DNA of 64,000 bases from contig CM057230.1 of assembly GCA_029891385.1 (NCBI GenBank), forward strand, positions 55,593,414 through 55,657,413, in the 5' to 3' direction. Numbering within the stretch: the first letter of the stretch is position 1; every line of letters begins with the position of its first letter. The translations under genes and the position numbers were made by a program. Positions 1-12,404 of this stretch are shown in pieces. The stretch comes from Erythroxylum novogranatense. Taxonomy: Eukaryota; Streptophyta; Magnoliopsida; Malpighiales; Erythroxylaceae. Under the pieces are notes generated by a model that worked only from the letters and a program-made list of their open reading frames with translations, had not been told where the DNA came from and made no database searches.

Positions 1-2534
1 GCAAAACCTTTTAAAAATGCTTTTCTTTTCTTTTCTTGCAAAAACTTTGTTTGAAACCCATAATGCACATTTTCAAAAGTTCTTTTCTCGCAGTGGTCGA
101 AATCACAATTTCCAAAACATGAATGCATCAATCATAACACTTCACAATGCAAATGCACACATAACGGCTCGAGAGTTCCTTAAACACAACAAATAAACTG
201 AAGTTTATCGTAAACACAACGAGTTCGATTTCTCAGGATCTCGTGGCCTCTAACGGGTAGCTGGGAGAAGGCTAAGGGTCATCGTACACGAGACTAACGA
301 AACAGGTTCTCTCTTGCCCAATCACAATCACATAATCATGCTTAAATCAGTTTATCGAATGCTCTTTTCCAAATATACGAAATGCCATTGAATTTTCGAG
401 GCATAACACAAATGTATTTTGCAATTCATCAAAAGTTATGCATTGAATCAATAATGATTTTTCAAATCATTCATACAATGATGCAACATTTATGATGCAA
501 TTGAAATTAGAAAATCTCTTTGTTTAAGGAAAGCAGTAGTGGCTTATAAATCTATTATAAACAGGTACCCACCTCGAATCGATGCTAGAAGCTTGTCCTT
601 AGCTTCAATTTGACCATTTCTTCTTTTATTCTCCCAATTGAAAATTTCCTACACCAATGTAACACAAATTCGACCTCATAAATAACATAATCCTTAATAT
701 TGAATTTAGAAAACACTAATTCCACACATATTCAAGCCATCTAAATCACCAATTTTCAAAACCCCCAATTCATAAAATTGGGCATAACCCTAATTAATTT
801 CCATCTAAAATTAAACCCATAATACTTAGCAATCACCAAAATTGACTCCATAATACACAAACCCATACCAATTCCAAGGTATCTAAACCAAAAACTCTCT
901 AAAAGATCAAAGTTCGAAAATCGACTCTTACCTTTATCTTCTCCAATTTTAGATTTTCTTGGTTCATGATGGAGCTCTCTTCATTCTCCACCTTTTTCTC
1001 TCTTGAATCAACATGGAAAGCTTGCTTGCAGTCCCTTAAAAATCAAACCCTAGCTCTCTCTCTTTTCTTTCTCCTTTACTCATCCGAAGGCTTGCTCTCC
1101 CTTCTCTCTTCTTTTTCTTGTTCTTTTTCTTCTTTTGTTTCTGTCAATAACGTGCATCACTGCTCCTTATAAAGGACCACAATCTTGCCATGTCATTAAA
1201 TGACTGAGGAATGACCCATAAACCCCTCCATTTAAGCCTATAAACTTAACCCTTTAAGTAAACTTCCAAAATTGCCCCTTCCTTTTTGCCTTAAAAACTT
1301 TAGAGAAATGTCCCTCTATGTCTTACGAATCCATCGCTTTTAGAATCGGATCGATCGGAGCTCTATAGCTCAAGATATCTCCAAAATACTGAAGTTTGTT
1401 CTTCAGACCCGAGGCTGAACACTACACCTAACTTCCAACCCGAATTTGGAAGTCTTAAAGGCTAAATTGTAGCTCGACTCCTTCATAACATTTGTAGCCC
1501 CATGTCTCTATTTTAATTTGCAACCAGAATCAGATCAATCGAAGCTCTACCGATCGATATATCTCCAAAATACTGAATGATGTTAGGACCTTTTCCATAG
1601 GTCAGCTCACTTAGATCAGGTCGATCTTTTTCCATTTAATGCTAAAACTAATAAATCTAGTATGGAAAGATAGAAAAATGTCTTAGAAATTTAACGCTTC
1701 AAAAATCGGGTCGATCGGATGTTGGAAGAAGAAGTTATGGCCAAAAGAGTAGAGGGAGGTTGGTCGACTGAAAATCTACCCCGCAGGCTGATCGACCAAT
1801 GCCCGAGCGGGTCGCTCGGGCGCGCGCGGGCGCTCTCTGCCGAGCGATCGGCCACGCGATCCGACTTCTAAACTTCAAACTTTCATATCATTTGACTCCG
1901 AGCTCCAAATTTTGCAAACTTGGTACCATTAGAAAGCTAAAAGAGAGATCTACCATTTTCAAGCAGGACTCAAAAGCAATCTCGGCCTCTAAAGGGGTCA
2001 AAAGTTTGCTACAAGGTGACCGATCGATAAACTCCTCAACAGTACCAAAACTTGTAAACATCCTAACTTTTGATCCAGAACTCCGAATTTGACAAACTTA
2101 GTGTCTACGGAAAGGTAAAAGAACTCTACAACTTTTATGAAGGCCTTAAAAATCAGATCGACCTATAAATGGGTCAAAAACTCCACACAAAGTGACTGGT
2201 CGATCAGCTTCACACTAAACAGCATCAAAACTTCTAACAATCATAACTTTCTACTCCCTTGTGCAATATTTTCGTGCTTTATATCAATAGAAAGATAAAA
2301 ACAAACTCTACAATGTTAATGGAGGACTCCAAAGCAACTTCAACCTCTAGCTAAGTTAATTTTTCAATAAAAGTTTCTGCCCTGATAGCAATCACCTAAG
2401 CAATATCCAAACTTCACATTATCATAACTTCTAGCCCCAATATCGAAAAATTGCATACTTTCTGGCGTTAGAAACCTGGAAACATGAGCTACAACTTTCA
2501 TTAAGACCATATGAACAAATTCTACATCAATAAG
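1..2534 (-). mobile_element. Giant LTR of family B, minus strand, distal segment (split by solo LTR A)
   Basis: This segment reads on the minus strand as the same LTR family as 11026-15293. Positions 1-130 are the reverse complement of the region around 14450-14545. A TATA-like box (CTTTATAAGG on the minus strand) lies near 1166-1175, and a splice-donor-like GTAAGAG lies at 930-931 (minus). The LTR was interrupted by solo LTR A at 2535-7198 and resumes at 7204. Its 3' end, roughly 0.7 kb by comparison with 11026-15293, lies beyond the left window edge. A GC-rich patch at about 1755-1855 sits where the other LTRs carry their minisatellite. No coding capacity is visible; short ORFs here are chance. 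Confidence 0.85.
2530..2534. repeat. Left target-site duplication ATAAG of solo LTR A
   Basis: ATAAG stands directly before the TG of the LTR at 2535 and is repeated at 7199-7203 directly after its terminal CA. Five bases is the usual gypsy-type duplication length. Confidence 0.9.
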
Positions 2535-5500
2535 TGTTGGAACCCGAACTTTTGAGGATAATAGAAATATTACAATGAATTTAAGTGAGAAAGAATTGGT
2601 GAGAATGAGAATGAATTTAAGGAAATGTGATGAATTTAAGAAAAATGTAGGAGAAAAGAATTGTTTCGGTTAGAGGAATTTGATATTTGAATGAATTTTT
2701 ATGGATTATGAGAGGAAAGTGGATGAGTTGGTTGAAATGAAGTTAAATAGCATGAATTAAAAAGAAAAAGTGTGAAAATTTAAAGGATTTAGAAAGTTTG
2801 ACTTTTTGGAGAGAGAATGTTTGACTTTGAGAGTTGACTTTTGTTTGAGGCAAAATTTGATAAAATGATCTACATGAAACTTGTAGATTATGTTACGAGC
2901 TTTCTGTAGACATAAAGTTTGCAATTTTTCGATATCGGGAGTGAAAGTTATGATCAGTCAAAGTTTATGTTTGATAAGGTTGACTTTTGACTTTAATTAT
3001 GATGACTGAATCTTTGACTGAGAAATTAACCTAGTTATAGGTTAATTGAGCTTTGATGTTCTTCATGAAAATTGAAGGATTTGTTTTGATCTTTATTTTG
3101 ATATAAAGTATAGAATTTTTCGATCTTGGAAAAATAAGTTATGATTTTTACAAGTTTATATTGTGGTTTTAGCATGATTATTAGAGGATAGTATCTTTGA
3201 CCGGAAAATGGACTCCTGTAGGAGTCAAATTGATTTTTATATCCTTCGTGGAAGATGTAGTGCTTCCTTCAAGCTTTCTATAGAGACTAAGTTTGTCAAA
3301 ATTGGAGTCCGGGATTAAGAGTTATGAATTTCGGAAGTTTTGGATTTTTATGTGAAAAAAAAAGGAAAATGAAGTACTCCCGTCGCTAGGGCGACGCGTC
3401 GCCGTAGCGATGGCGGGCGTTTGGCTCGCGTCGCTAGGGCGACGCATTGTCAGTAACAATGGCGGCGCTCGCTCGCGTCGCTAGGGCGACGCGTCGCCGT
3501 AGCGACCGCGCCCTATCCTCGCCCTTATACGACGTCGTTTTGCTCCTTTAGTTTTCTTGCTTCCTCCTCCAATCCGACCTTTGTTCACTGTTTTGCTCAT
3601 ATCTTTTCCGTCCGACATCCGATTGAGTTGATTCTTGCGGCGTTGGATTCGTAAGACAATTCCCTACATTCCCATGAGAAATTTGTGAATTTTTGAGATT
3701 TAATTGATGGTGATTAATTTAATCAAATTGAGTCGGGAAATTTTCCGAGCATAGTTCAGTATTTTGTGAAATTCAGGATCTGTAGAGATTCGATTGAAGT
3801 GATTCTTGAGGAAAAATAAAGATAAGACAAGGGGCTACAAATCATATGAAGACATGAAATGTCAATTTTGCCCCTAAGACTTTTAATTTCTGAATTTAAG
3901 TTCGAATTAGGGTGTAATTTTTGGATTAGGAACATCTAAGAGTATATTGAGCATAACTTTTGATCTGGGAATCGAAATGAGACGATTCTTATTTTGAATT
4001 AAACTAGAGACATAAGGCTACAATTGTTATGAAGATATTGAGTTTTAATTTTGGGATTAAGAATGTTAACTTTTGGACGGAAATAATCGTACATGGAAAA
4101 TATGTTAGAATGTGGATATACCCAAACTGTTTTGCGCATAACTTTTGGTGTAGTGATCCGAATTGAGCGCGGTCGGTGGCGTTGGATTCGTATGATTGGG
4201 AGGAACATTTATCGAGAAGGAAGTTTTAACAAATTCCTTCAACTCGATAGTGCGAATCAAAACCGCAAGTGAAAATGGCATAAAGTAACATATGAGGGGC
4301 ATTTTGGTCTTTTTATCAAAATTTTAATGACATGGCATTATTTATACTATGAGCTGTCATTTAAGTAGAAGAATCACGATGATTCTTGTAGAGAAGAGAA
4401 GAAAATAAAAAAAAGGAAGAGAAGAAGATGGAGTTTTCGGCTAAGGTGAGAGAGGAAGCAAGTTTTGATTTTTCCTACTTGATTTTTGGGATTTTGAGAG
4501 TGTTACAAGAGAAAGGAAGATGGGAAGTGAAGAGAGCTTCCTTTCAAGCTAGGAAAATTCGAATTTGGTGGAGAAATGAGGTACGGGAAAATTTTCAACT
4601 TTGAGATTTTGTTGAATTTTTGATTGAGAAATATAGATAATGATATGGGTTTGTGATTTATGAAGTTGATTTTGAAATATATGCTTTAGGTTGGGTTTAA
4701 TTTCGGATGGAAATTTGTTTAAAGTTTAGGCAAAATTTTATGGTTGAGGATTTAGTGAAATTTTGGTGTAGAATTAAAGATAATAATATGGGTTTGTGGT
4801 ATATGAAATTAGTTTTGAGAAAATTGTGAATTATGATATTGAATTTAGATAAATTGGTTTAGGTCAATTTTAAGATTTGAGGATTTTCCCAAATTTTGTA
4901 AATTAAAGGTGTAGAATCATCAATAATAGCATGAATTGATGAAATATAGAATCAATTTTGAAGAAATTATGTTTTATGAGATTGAATTTGAGTGTATTGG
5001 TTTAGGCCAATTTTGAAAATTGGGGATTTTCAAAATTGGAGATTGAAATAGCTTGAATTTATATAGAATTGGTATTTTCTAAGTTTAATTTGAGTAAGTA
5101 AGTGATTTATGATATTGAATTTGACTAGTTCGGTTTAGGTCAAATTTGGACTTTGGGGCTTTTAGAAATTCTGGTTTTAGAAAGCTTGAAAATATGGTGC
5201 TTATGAGTTTCCTATAGTTAAGTTTGAGAATTATGCAAATTATGATGATGAATTTGGATATTTATGGCTTAGGGAATTTTTAAGTTAAAGAAAGAAGGAG
5301 GAATTTGGAGAATTGACGATTTGGACAAGCTTCTAGCATTAATTAGAATTGGGTAGCATATTTATATTTTGATCTGTAAGCTTAATACTGAATTTTCAAA
5401 ATTAAAGAAAGCAAAATGTGAATTTTGTTAAATTATTGTTTTGTAAATGTTTGAAATTATGATTTCTGAATGATTTTGAAAATGCAAGATTGAAGAAATG

Positions 5501-7198
5501 CTTAGCTTGTGAATGATTTGACAAATTTGAAAATGTGCTTTATGTAAATGTTGTTTTAAAGAAATAACTTGCATTCATTGCTCTGATTTTGATCTATGCG
5601 TGATTACATTGCTGAATTGAAATTGAATATGTTTATTAATGTGATATGTGAGCCATGTGAATATGCGATTGTGTCCAGTATGAAAAGTTTGAAAAGTAAG
5701 ATTTTGAAAAGTGACTTCGGGCAATTCGAATCTTTGTTTTCGTTTACGTGTTATGTGGGTTCGGTTAGGTCCTTTGGTGAGTCAGCGCTGTCTCTATTTG
5801 TATAGCCTTCGCCCATTGTCCGCTAGTGGCACGGAGTCTCGATTTCGGACTCCTCACGGCTACACTGGACATTATGCGGAAAGTGTAATGCGTTCGCTCA
5901 CGACCGCAGGACCGTTATGCGGGAATGTGCAGTACGTTCTGTTTCGGACCGAACCAGACCATTCTGATATGTTATGTGTTTTCAATTTTGTTTCTGAATG
6001 TTGCATTCATATTTATGAAAATTTTGAGAAGGTTGAAAAAAAAATGAGAAAAAGTGAGATTATTATGAAAAATTTGAAAATATGAAAAAGGGTTTGAGGA
6101 AAAAGTTTGAAAAATATGAAAAAAAGGTTTGAGGAAATTGTTTGAAAAATTATAAAGTTTGAAAAATTAGCCCTTTTGGCAAAAAGCTTGTGAAAGATGA
6201 TTTCCGCTTATTTATCGATTTATAAATGTGTTATCCACGAGCTTTCGAGCTCACCCCCCCTTTCATCCCCATCTCTAGGTTTCGAGCAGGAGATCGGATG
6301 AAAGAATGTGAAGACTTTTGGGTCCGTTTTTGCATCGTTTGTATTGTTATGTAAATATTGAGATTTGGAATATTTTGTATATGGCTTGAATTTCCATTAA
6401 GTGATTATGATGTTTTTCAGAATGTATGAAGATTATGACTGAATGTTTGAGAGTAAGAAATTGTATATGATTTGAAAATTGTATATGAGTTTGGTATTGA
6501 ATTGAGAATTATGGAAGTATTAGATTTAGGTTTGCGTTTTGCTGGTGTTTGGATTCCGGACGGGAGAGTCCGATGATTCTGAGATCTGTTTGGCTTTTAG
6601 AAGTGTATTTCTTTACCTTTGCAGGTTTGGGTTAGGATAAATGCAGCCGTTATGCTACCGAAATTTCGATAAAATGAGAATAAAGTGTAATTTGAGATTT
6701 GTATGGATTTGTATAAGATTTTGTATGATTGCTAAGTTTTGGGTTTAAGATTGAATTTCCTATGGGAAATTATATGGATGTGATTGATGTAAGAAATGAG
6801 AATAAGAAAGAAAGAAAAAATTCATACCAGATTTTGGAATATGTCTTAGTTTAGATCTCCAACGCGACGCTTTCTGTAGATAACTTATGCTCGGATGTCG
6901 AACATTTGTTAAGTATCCACTTCGCTTTGTATGTTGCTTTATGATTCGATTTGCTTTCAGTTCACCTTTGTTCTTTGATTCGATTCGCATTCTGTTATTT
7001 GTATCGAATTGTAATTCGCCATATTGTTTCCGATTCGAATTTTCGATGCGAAATTTCCGTTTATGCGCTTCGCTTTCAATTATTATGCTTTGTATTCTGA
7101 TTCGAAATTTCGATACGAAATTTCCGTTTCCATTCGATTCCGTTCCCTTCGTTTTTCGTTTTTCGGTTAGGATCCGGTTTCCGGATCAGGTCTCAACA
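2535..7198 (+). mobile_element. Solo LTR, family A (4664 bp, TG...CA)
   Basis: It begins TGTTGGAACCCG and ends CAGGTCTCAACA, with a 5-bp duplication ATAAG on both sides and no internal domain, so it is a solo LTR left by LTR-LTR recombination. It aligns along its length with the three array LTRs at 45467-60235. Shared parts are the stem 'cataacttttgat', the GC minisatellite (about 3380-3510), a GA-rich leader near 4385-4440, a splice-donor-like site at 4581-4582 (GAG|GTACGG), a hairpin at 6239-6252 and an acceptor-like CTCTAG at 6277-6278. It is more diverged than the array copies and so probably an older insertion. It interrupts the minus-strand B LTR. Confidence 0.9.
3380..3510. repeat. GC-rich minisatellite inside solo LTR A
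   Basis: It holds repeated units of the type CGTCGCTAGGGCGACGCGTCGC in an otherwise AT-rich LTR. It occupies the slot filled by unrelated minisatellites in the other LTR families, directly upstream of a conserved 'tccgacatccgattgagttg' block near 3610. Confidence 0.75.
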
Positions 7199-7203
7199 AT
7201 AAG
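7199..7203. repeat. Right target-site duplication ATAAG of solo LTR A
   Basis: It matches 2530-2534 exactly. Confidence 0.9.
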
Positions 7204-7864
7204 GGTCAAAATCCAAATCAAAGCTATTGTCCGGAAATTTCCATACTAAACAACATTCAAACTTCACAATTTCACATCTTTCAACCTCCACATCCAAGAA
7301 TCGCATATTATACATCATTTTAAAGCTATTCTAATTCTCTATACTTTCATGTAAACCATTTACTCTAATTCAAACCCCATCAGTATGACAATCAGTCTCA
7401 AAACACAATACACACAAATCTATACTCCATAGTATTTTTCCAAAACAATGCCAAGTACACTTAACTTTGAAAACTCATAACTTTTGATTTCGATATCAAA
7501 AATTGTCAAACTTTATGACTACAGAAAGCTCTCAATATAATCTACAAATTTCATGAAGATCATTTCCTCAAAATCTGCCTAATCAAAAAGTCAACTCTCT
7601 ACTCCAAAAAGTCAAAATTTCTAATTTCTTTAAAATTTCACACTTTCACTTTCTATTTCTTGATTTCAACTTCTATTTCAATCATCTCATCCACTTAAAC
7701 TTTCATAACCAAAACTAATCTTTAAAGTCATCAAAACCAATAAATTCTCTTTCTCATCAATTTCCTTAAGGCATAAAAACTTCTATAACACAATTCATAT
7801 TCGAAAACACTCATTTAATTCATTTTAATATTCCTAATTCCCACCGAAAGTTTGGTGTCCAACA
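7204..7864 (-). mobile_element. Giant LTR of family B, minus strand, 5' segment
   Basis: This continues the minus-strand B LTR after solo LTR A. On the minus strand its first bases (7864 downward) read TGTTGGACACCAAACTTTCG, matching the family-B start at 11026 (TGTTGGACCCCGAACTTTCG). No polypurine tract lies on the far side (7865 onward), so this is a 5' LTR or solo LTR rather than a 3' LTR. It is inserted in the interior of the Athila-like element F. Confidence 0.85.
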
Positions 7865-8326
7865 ATTCATGATCATGACAATCCACAACTTTGCATATCA
7901 TTTCATTTCTCCACAACTAATGTTCACATGCAAAATCATGAATCAAAGGACTTTTCAAGGTTGTAATGGGGGAAAAGGCAAGGTGAGATATATTTGGGTC
8001 AAGTAGCATAAAAGTCATCAAAGCTAGTGAAACAAAAGCAACACTCATCGAAAACTGGGTACCGTCAGCTATGACAAATGCAACAATCACATTTCACAAC
8101 CCCATTTAGCTCTCATACACAACCCACATGAAGCATATACCAATCCGAAGGAATCACTCATACAATTTATGCCGATGAATTCACAAAAATGAACCTTCCA
8201 AACCAACCTCTACCTCATATCCAACATACTCAAATAACACATCCATTACAACTCTAGGAAGATGCATCAACCATAAACAACTTTTCAGCACATATGCAAT
8301 TCTTCCTTGATACATTTTTCAATAAT

Positions 8327-8412
8327 TTTTTTTCTTTTTCTTTTTCATTTTCTTTTTTTTCTTTTCTGTTCTTTTTTTTCTCTTTTTTCATTTTCTTTTC
8401 TTTCTTTTCCTT
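8327..8412 (-). repeat. Long pyrimidine tract (purine-rich on minus strand)
   Basis: It is almost pure T/C on the plus strand, hence GA-rich in the sense of element F. It is a low-complexity spacer and not next to an LTR start, so it is not called as the element's polypurine tract. Confidence 0.7.
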
Positions 8413-9588
8413 GTAAAAATTAAAATAAACTACACCAATATGAGAATTTCAATGAAAAGACATAAAATAATCTCCCAATATTATTACCAACCCTCACATA
8501 TGTACACCCCCTCACTTAGAATTTTGTACATCCACAAACTCATCAATCACAAATGTTCCACTAGCTTTATGACTTGGGTAGGACATTTGGCTAAGTTTAA
8601 AAGCATAAAATGTGGTTTATACAAAAAGAAAGGCTAAAGCTCAAAGGGGTTTATCAAAGGAAAAATCATGTCAATAAGGTAGGTCATTTGGCTAATGTAG
8701 TTTATGAAAAACAAAGAATGCCTAATCATTTCCATCTTAATGCATGTGATAAAAATGTGGTCTCGAATAGAAATTCAATGCAAAATCGGGATGTACATGT
8801 CATGAAGGTCACACATTATCAAAAGACAATGAGACTGATATGAATGTGTCAGTCAAATATGGCTCAAAATCTCACTGGCTTTGTCTACCATTAGTCACCA
8901 CTCTTCTAAAGATAATGCATATTAACCAATCACAAGAGCAAAAGTACATGCTAAAGTTGCTATGACATTATCCAATCAATCCACACTTTAATCATGATTA
9001 TATAATCTCAGAAGCAATAGAAAATGAGAAAATATTTGTTTCATTTGTTTTATTCTTTCTCTCATTTTGATTGAAAACTTAGAAACAAGTAAAACAAACA
9101 AATTCAAAAATACACATGCATATAAAAAGTAATGCGGAAATGTAAAAGAAAAGAAATTTACTTCCCTTGGGTTGCCTCCTAAGAAGCGCCTTTGTTTAGG
9201 GTTGCTGGCTCGACTCCTTTTTCTCCTTACGTGACAAAGTTGTGATCTTCATATATCACATGTGGCTCCTCTACGTGGGGTAGTTTCGGATAGGGCCTTT
9301 GTTTATCATCATCCTCCTTCAGTATCTTCCCTATCATCAACTTCTCAATCTTGACTGATTCCATACAATCTGGAAATATTGCGAACATCTCTTCACCTTT
9401 TTCTTTATCATTTAACTCCTCCAATTGTAATGTAAAGGTAAAGAGTTAGTCTCAAAAATAATTATGGACTTAGTACTTACCTCCAAGCTAAAAGATGTGT
9501 CCTTTTCGGCTTCGAGCTTCTTCTCTACTTCTTCGACACAAACAATTTGTTGAGGGTTGACCTCAAAATTCTCAAGCTCCTCATCACT

Positions 9589-10206
9589 TTATAAATTTTC
9601 CGCACAGACTTCAATTGGATACACCTCAGGTTGATACGATTGCACCTCTTCTCGTTGCGACTCCAAGTGATCAAGGCTTATTGCCATCTGACCCAGTAGG
9701 TTTTCTATCCTCTGTTGATGTGCCTCTGTCTCCTGATGAAATTGCAAAGTGTTATCAACAAGTTTGTTAACCAGTTCTTCTAAAGATGCACCTGAACCAG
9801 ATGGGCTAGCTTTTGTCTCTTGTCGGAATTCTTGCATCTCCTTTTGCATATCCTGTTGAAATTGCAAATTGTTAGCAGCCATAGTATTAACAAGTTTTTC
9901 TAAAGATGCAAGTGGATTATGTTGGCTCTCCGGATCTTGGGCGCTAGAATATGTGTCTTTTGGAAATTGCCCTCCATCCTTCTGGAATTGTAAAGTATTC
10001 CCTTGCAATTGTAACATCAACTCTTCCAGAGATGGGACGGAGTTGTGATAGGAAGCTTCTGGTCTGTACGAGAATTGTTGTGCGTCCTGCAAACTATCAT
10101 GGAAGTAATTCTGATGATTATTCCATCCATAACAAAAGTTAGGTTGATCAGTCCAAACATTGTTATAGGAATGAGAATATGAATTATAAAAGAAATTATC
10201 ATCCAT
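9589..10206 (-). CDS. Gag-like ORF of element F, 205 aa, with three internal repeats
   Basis: This is the only long ORF in element F. The N-terminus is rich in Asn, Tyr, His and Trp (residues 1-50, with 'WTDQPNFCYGWNNHQNYF'), resembling the NHPNFSW-type segment that precedes the repeat region in Athila Gag proteins. The rest is acidic, Gln-rich and probably coiled-coil. It holds three copies of a motif S-L-E-E/K-L...N-L/T-L-Q-F-H/Q (near residues 59, 100 and 140), then a segment 'RIENLLGQMAISLDHL' like the 'IEKQMGQLA' seen after the coiled coil in Athila Gag. No CCHC knuckle is visible. The ATG at 10206 gives the full repeat series and the stop is TAA at 9589-9591. It probably supplies a truncated Gag or is a relic. 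The similarity is by eye, and a plant-specific non-retroviral protein cannot be excluded. Confidence 0.55.
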   Translation of the reverse strand: MDDNFFYNSYSHSYNNVWTDQPNFCYGWNNHQNYFHDSLQDAQQFSYRPEASYHNSVPSLEELMLQLQGNTLQFQKDGGQFPKDTYSSAQDPESQHNPLASLEKLVNTMAANNLQFQQDMQKEMQEFRQETKASPSGSGASLEELVNKLVDNTLQFHQETEAHQQRIENLLGQMAISLDHLESQREEVQSYQPEVYPIEVCAENL

Positions 10207-10576
10207 AACGCTTTTTTAAAAACAAAAAACTGAAAAGATCACAAAATAACAGAAAAGAAATCAATCACGAACAAATATATACAAAAAAACAATTAAAACA
10301 CAAACAAAAACTAATGAAATCATTAGTCGTTACAAATGAATTTCAACATAACAATTACGGATTATATCGAAATTCTAGCAATGGGTTTGAAATTAACGAT
10401 TCAATGAATGCATTAAAATCATCACTCACAATACCCAATAGGTTCATAAAAAAATAACCGAATAATAACAAAATTTTGATTATCCATACACAAAACCCAA
10501 ATCAGTTTAAATCGGATAACACAATCAATTCGTAATAAGAGAAAGAAATAACAAAATAATGAGAAAAATGCTTAAC

Positions 10577-10594
10577 CTGGGTCATCGGCGTCAA
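10577..10594 (-). promoter_or_regulatory. Putative primer-binding site of element F (tRNA-Asp-like)
   Basis: On the minus strand it reads TTGACGCCGATGACCCAGG directly after an LTR-type ...GGTGACA end at 10595. It resembles the tRNA-Asp-type site of Athila elements (TGGCGCCGTTGCCGGGGA) in its CGCCG.TG.CC core, with several mismatches. Confidence 0.5.
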
Positions 10595-11025
10595 TGTCAC
10601 CTCCGAACCGGTATCGGGACGTTTAGCTCTTCATAGATCTTTTCTGGAAAATAGTTTCAGCCCCTATTTTATAGCATCAACCGAATATCCCTTTGAATCT
10701 CCTTCACTCAGCTCTTAACTAACTCTCCTCTACTGTTTAGTGACAAGACCATTAAAGGTCTACATCACTTAAAATATTTGTTCCTCTCTGCGTGTGCTTG
10801 TTCTCTTCTCCTGCGCTGTCCTCTGCGTGAAGCTCTCCAGCGTTGCGTCTCCCAGCCAAGCCGACCAGCTCCAAGCCGTAGCAACCCTGCTTGGGTCACG
10901 CCTGAAGCGCCTCCAGTGTTGTGCACCGCTACTCTCTATTTTAATTGATGGGACAATTAAGTGAGTCCCTCCTTTTAAATCCCTTACTCTTGCGCGCGTT
11001 TTGCCTGCGTTTTACACAGGTGCGT
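10595..11025 (-). mobile_element. 5' LTR of element F, downstream segment
   Basis: It ends (minus) with ...GGAGGTGACA at 10595, next to the primer-like site. A TATA box (minus GCTATAAAATAGG, about 10663-10675) lies about 75 bp before the LTR end, giving a plausible promoter with a short R-U5. The LTR is interrupted by the complete B element (11026-20159) and resumes at 20165. Its far end could not be fixed. Confidence 0.55.
11021..11025. repeat. Left target-site duplication TGCGT of element B
   Basis: TGCGT precedes the LTR start at 11026 and is repeated at 20160-20164 after the second LTR. Confidence 0.92.
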
Positions 11026-12224
11026 TGTTGGACCCCGAACTTTCGGTAGAAATTAGAAATATTAAAATGAATTCAATAAGTATTTTCGGATATGAATTGT
11101 GTTATAGATGTTATTGTGCTTAAAGGAAATTGATGAGAAAAAAGAATTTATTGGTTTTGATGACTTTGAAGATTAGTTTTGAGTTATGAAAGTTAAAGTG
11201 GATGGGTTGATTTAAATGCAGTTGAAAAGCATGAAATAGAAAGTGAAAGTGTGAAATTTTGAAGAAAATAGAAAGTTTGACTTTTTGGAGTAAAGAGTTG
11301 ACTTTTGATGTAGGCAGATTTTGAAGAAATGATCTTCATGAAATTTGTAGATTATGTTGAGAGCCTTTCGTAGCCATAAAATATGCTATTTTTCGATATC
11401 GGGATTGAAAGTTATGATCTTTGAAAGTTAAGTGTATTTTGCTTTGGTTTTGGAAAATGTTCTAAGTGTAGGATTGTATATGTTGTATTTTGAGGCAATT
11501 TCTGGACTGTTGTGGTTTGAATTGGATCAAATGGCATTCTTAAATGTTTTAGAGGACCTCCATAGTTTCCCAATGATGTATAATGTGCTATTTTTGGATG
11601 TGGAGGTTGGGAGATGTGAGTTATTGAAGTTGAGGGCAGATGCTGTAAATTTTTGAATTGATGTGTTCATAGGGAAGTTTTGTGTATGCTGTGATCGATG
11701 CAAATTCGGGACTGATGTGTATGAAATGAGATCAAGTAGCCTTCTTGAGAGTTGTAGAGCTTGTCTTTATCTTTCCATTGATATAAAGCACGAAAATATT
11801 GCACAAAGGAGTAGAAAGTTATGATTGTTAGAAGTTCTGATGTTGTCTAGTGTGAAGCTGATCGACCAGTCAGTTTGTGTGGAGTTGTTGATCCATTTAG
11901 AGGTCGATTTGATTTTTAAGGCCTTCATGAAAGTTGTATAGGGTTCTTTTACCTTTCTATAGACACCAAGTTTGTCAAATTTGGAGTTCTGGGTCAAACG
12001 TTATGATGTTTGCAAGTTGAGGTGCTGTGTAAAGTTTTGAGGAGATTATCGATTGGTCATATTTGAGTACATTTTTGACCCCTTTAAAGACCGATCATGC
12101 CTTTGAATCCTTCTTAAAAATTGTATATCTTTCTTTTATCTTTCCAACGGTACCAAGTTTGTAAAATTCAGAGCTCGTAGTAAAAAGTTATGAGTGTTAG
12201 AAGTTTGAAGGTCGGATTGGGTGC

Positions 12225-12385
12225 TGGCCGACCTCTGTTGGCTGACCTCTGTTGACCGATCTCTGTTAGCCGACCGACCTCTGTTGTCCGACCGACCTCT
12301 GTTGGCCGATCTCTGTTGGCCGGCCGACCTCTGTTGGCCGATCGATCTTCGTTCTGACCGAGCTTTGATTTTCTGGGCGAGCTCT
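12225..12385. repeat. Minisatellite of CCGACCTCTGTTGG units (5' LTR of B)
   Basis: About ten variants of a roughly 13-17-bp unit alternate 'gttggc(c)ga' and 'ccgacctct'. The apparent Ser/Arg-rich ORFs across it are a by-product of the repeat. The sister LTR has a different unit number and order at 17098-17245. Confidence 0.8.
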
Positions 12386-12404
12386 GACCTCTCTTCACTC
12401 TTTT

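Larger units (their letters stand above)
7865..10594 (-). mobile_element. Interior of Athila-like non-autonomous element F (minus strand)
   Basis: Read on the minus strand the region starts with a primer-binding-like site (10577-10594), then a gag-like ORF (9589-10206), then untranslated-looking DNA. This includes the phrase 'aggaggcaacccaag' near 9168-9182, common near the 3' part of Athila/LARD-type interiors, and a purine-rich spacer (8327-8412). There is no reverse transcriptase, RNase H or integrase. The 3' LTR is not in the window, because family-B LTR DNA interrupts the interior at 7864. The assignment rests on ORF character and primer-site resemblance, not on a database search. Confidence 0.65.

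Noticed and set aside
11432..11656. 74-aa ORF that recurs at 16312-16536
   Set aside because: It lies in the U3 part of both B LTRs, is repeated only because the LTR is, and shows no domain or codon pattern.
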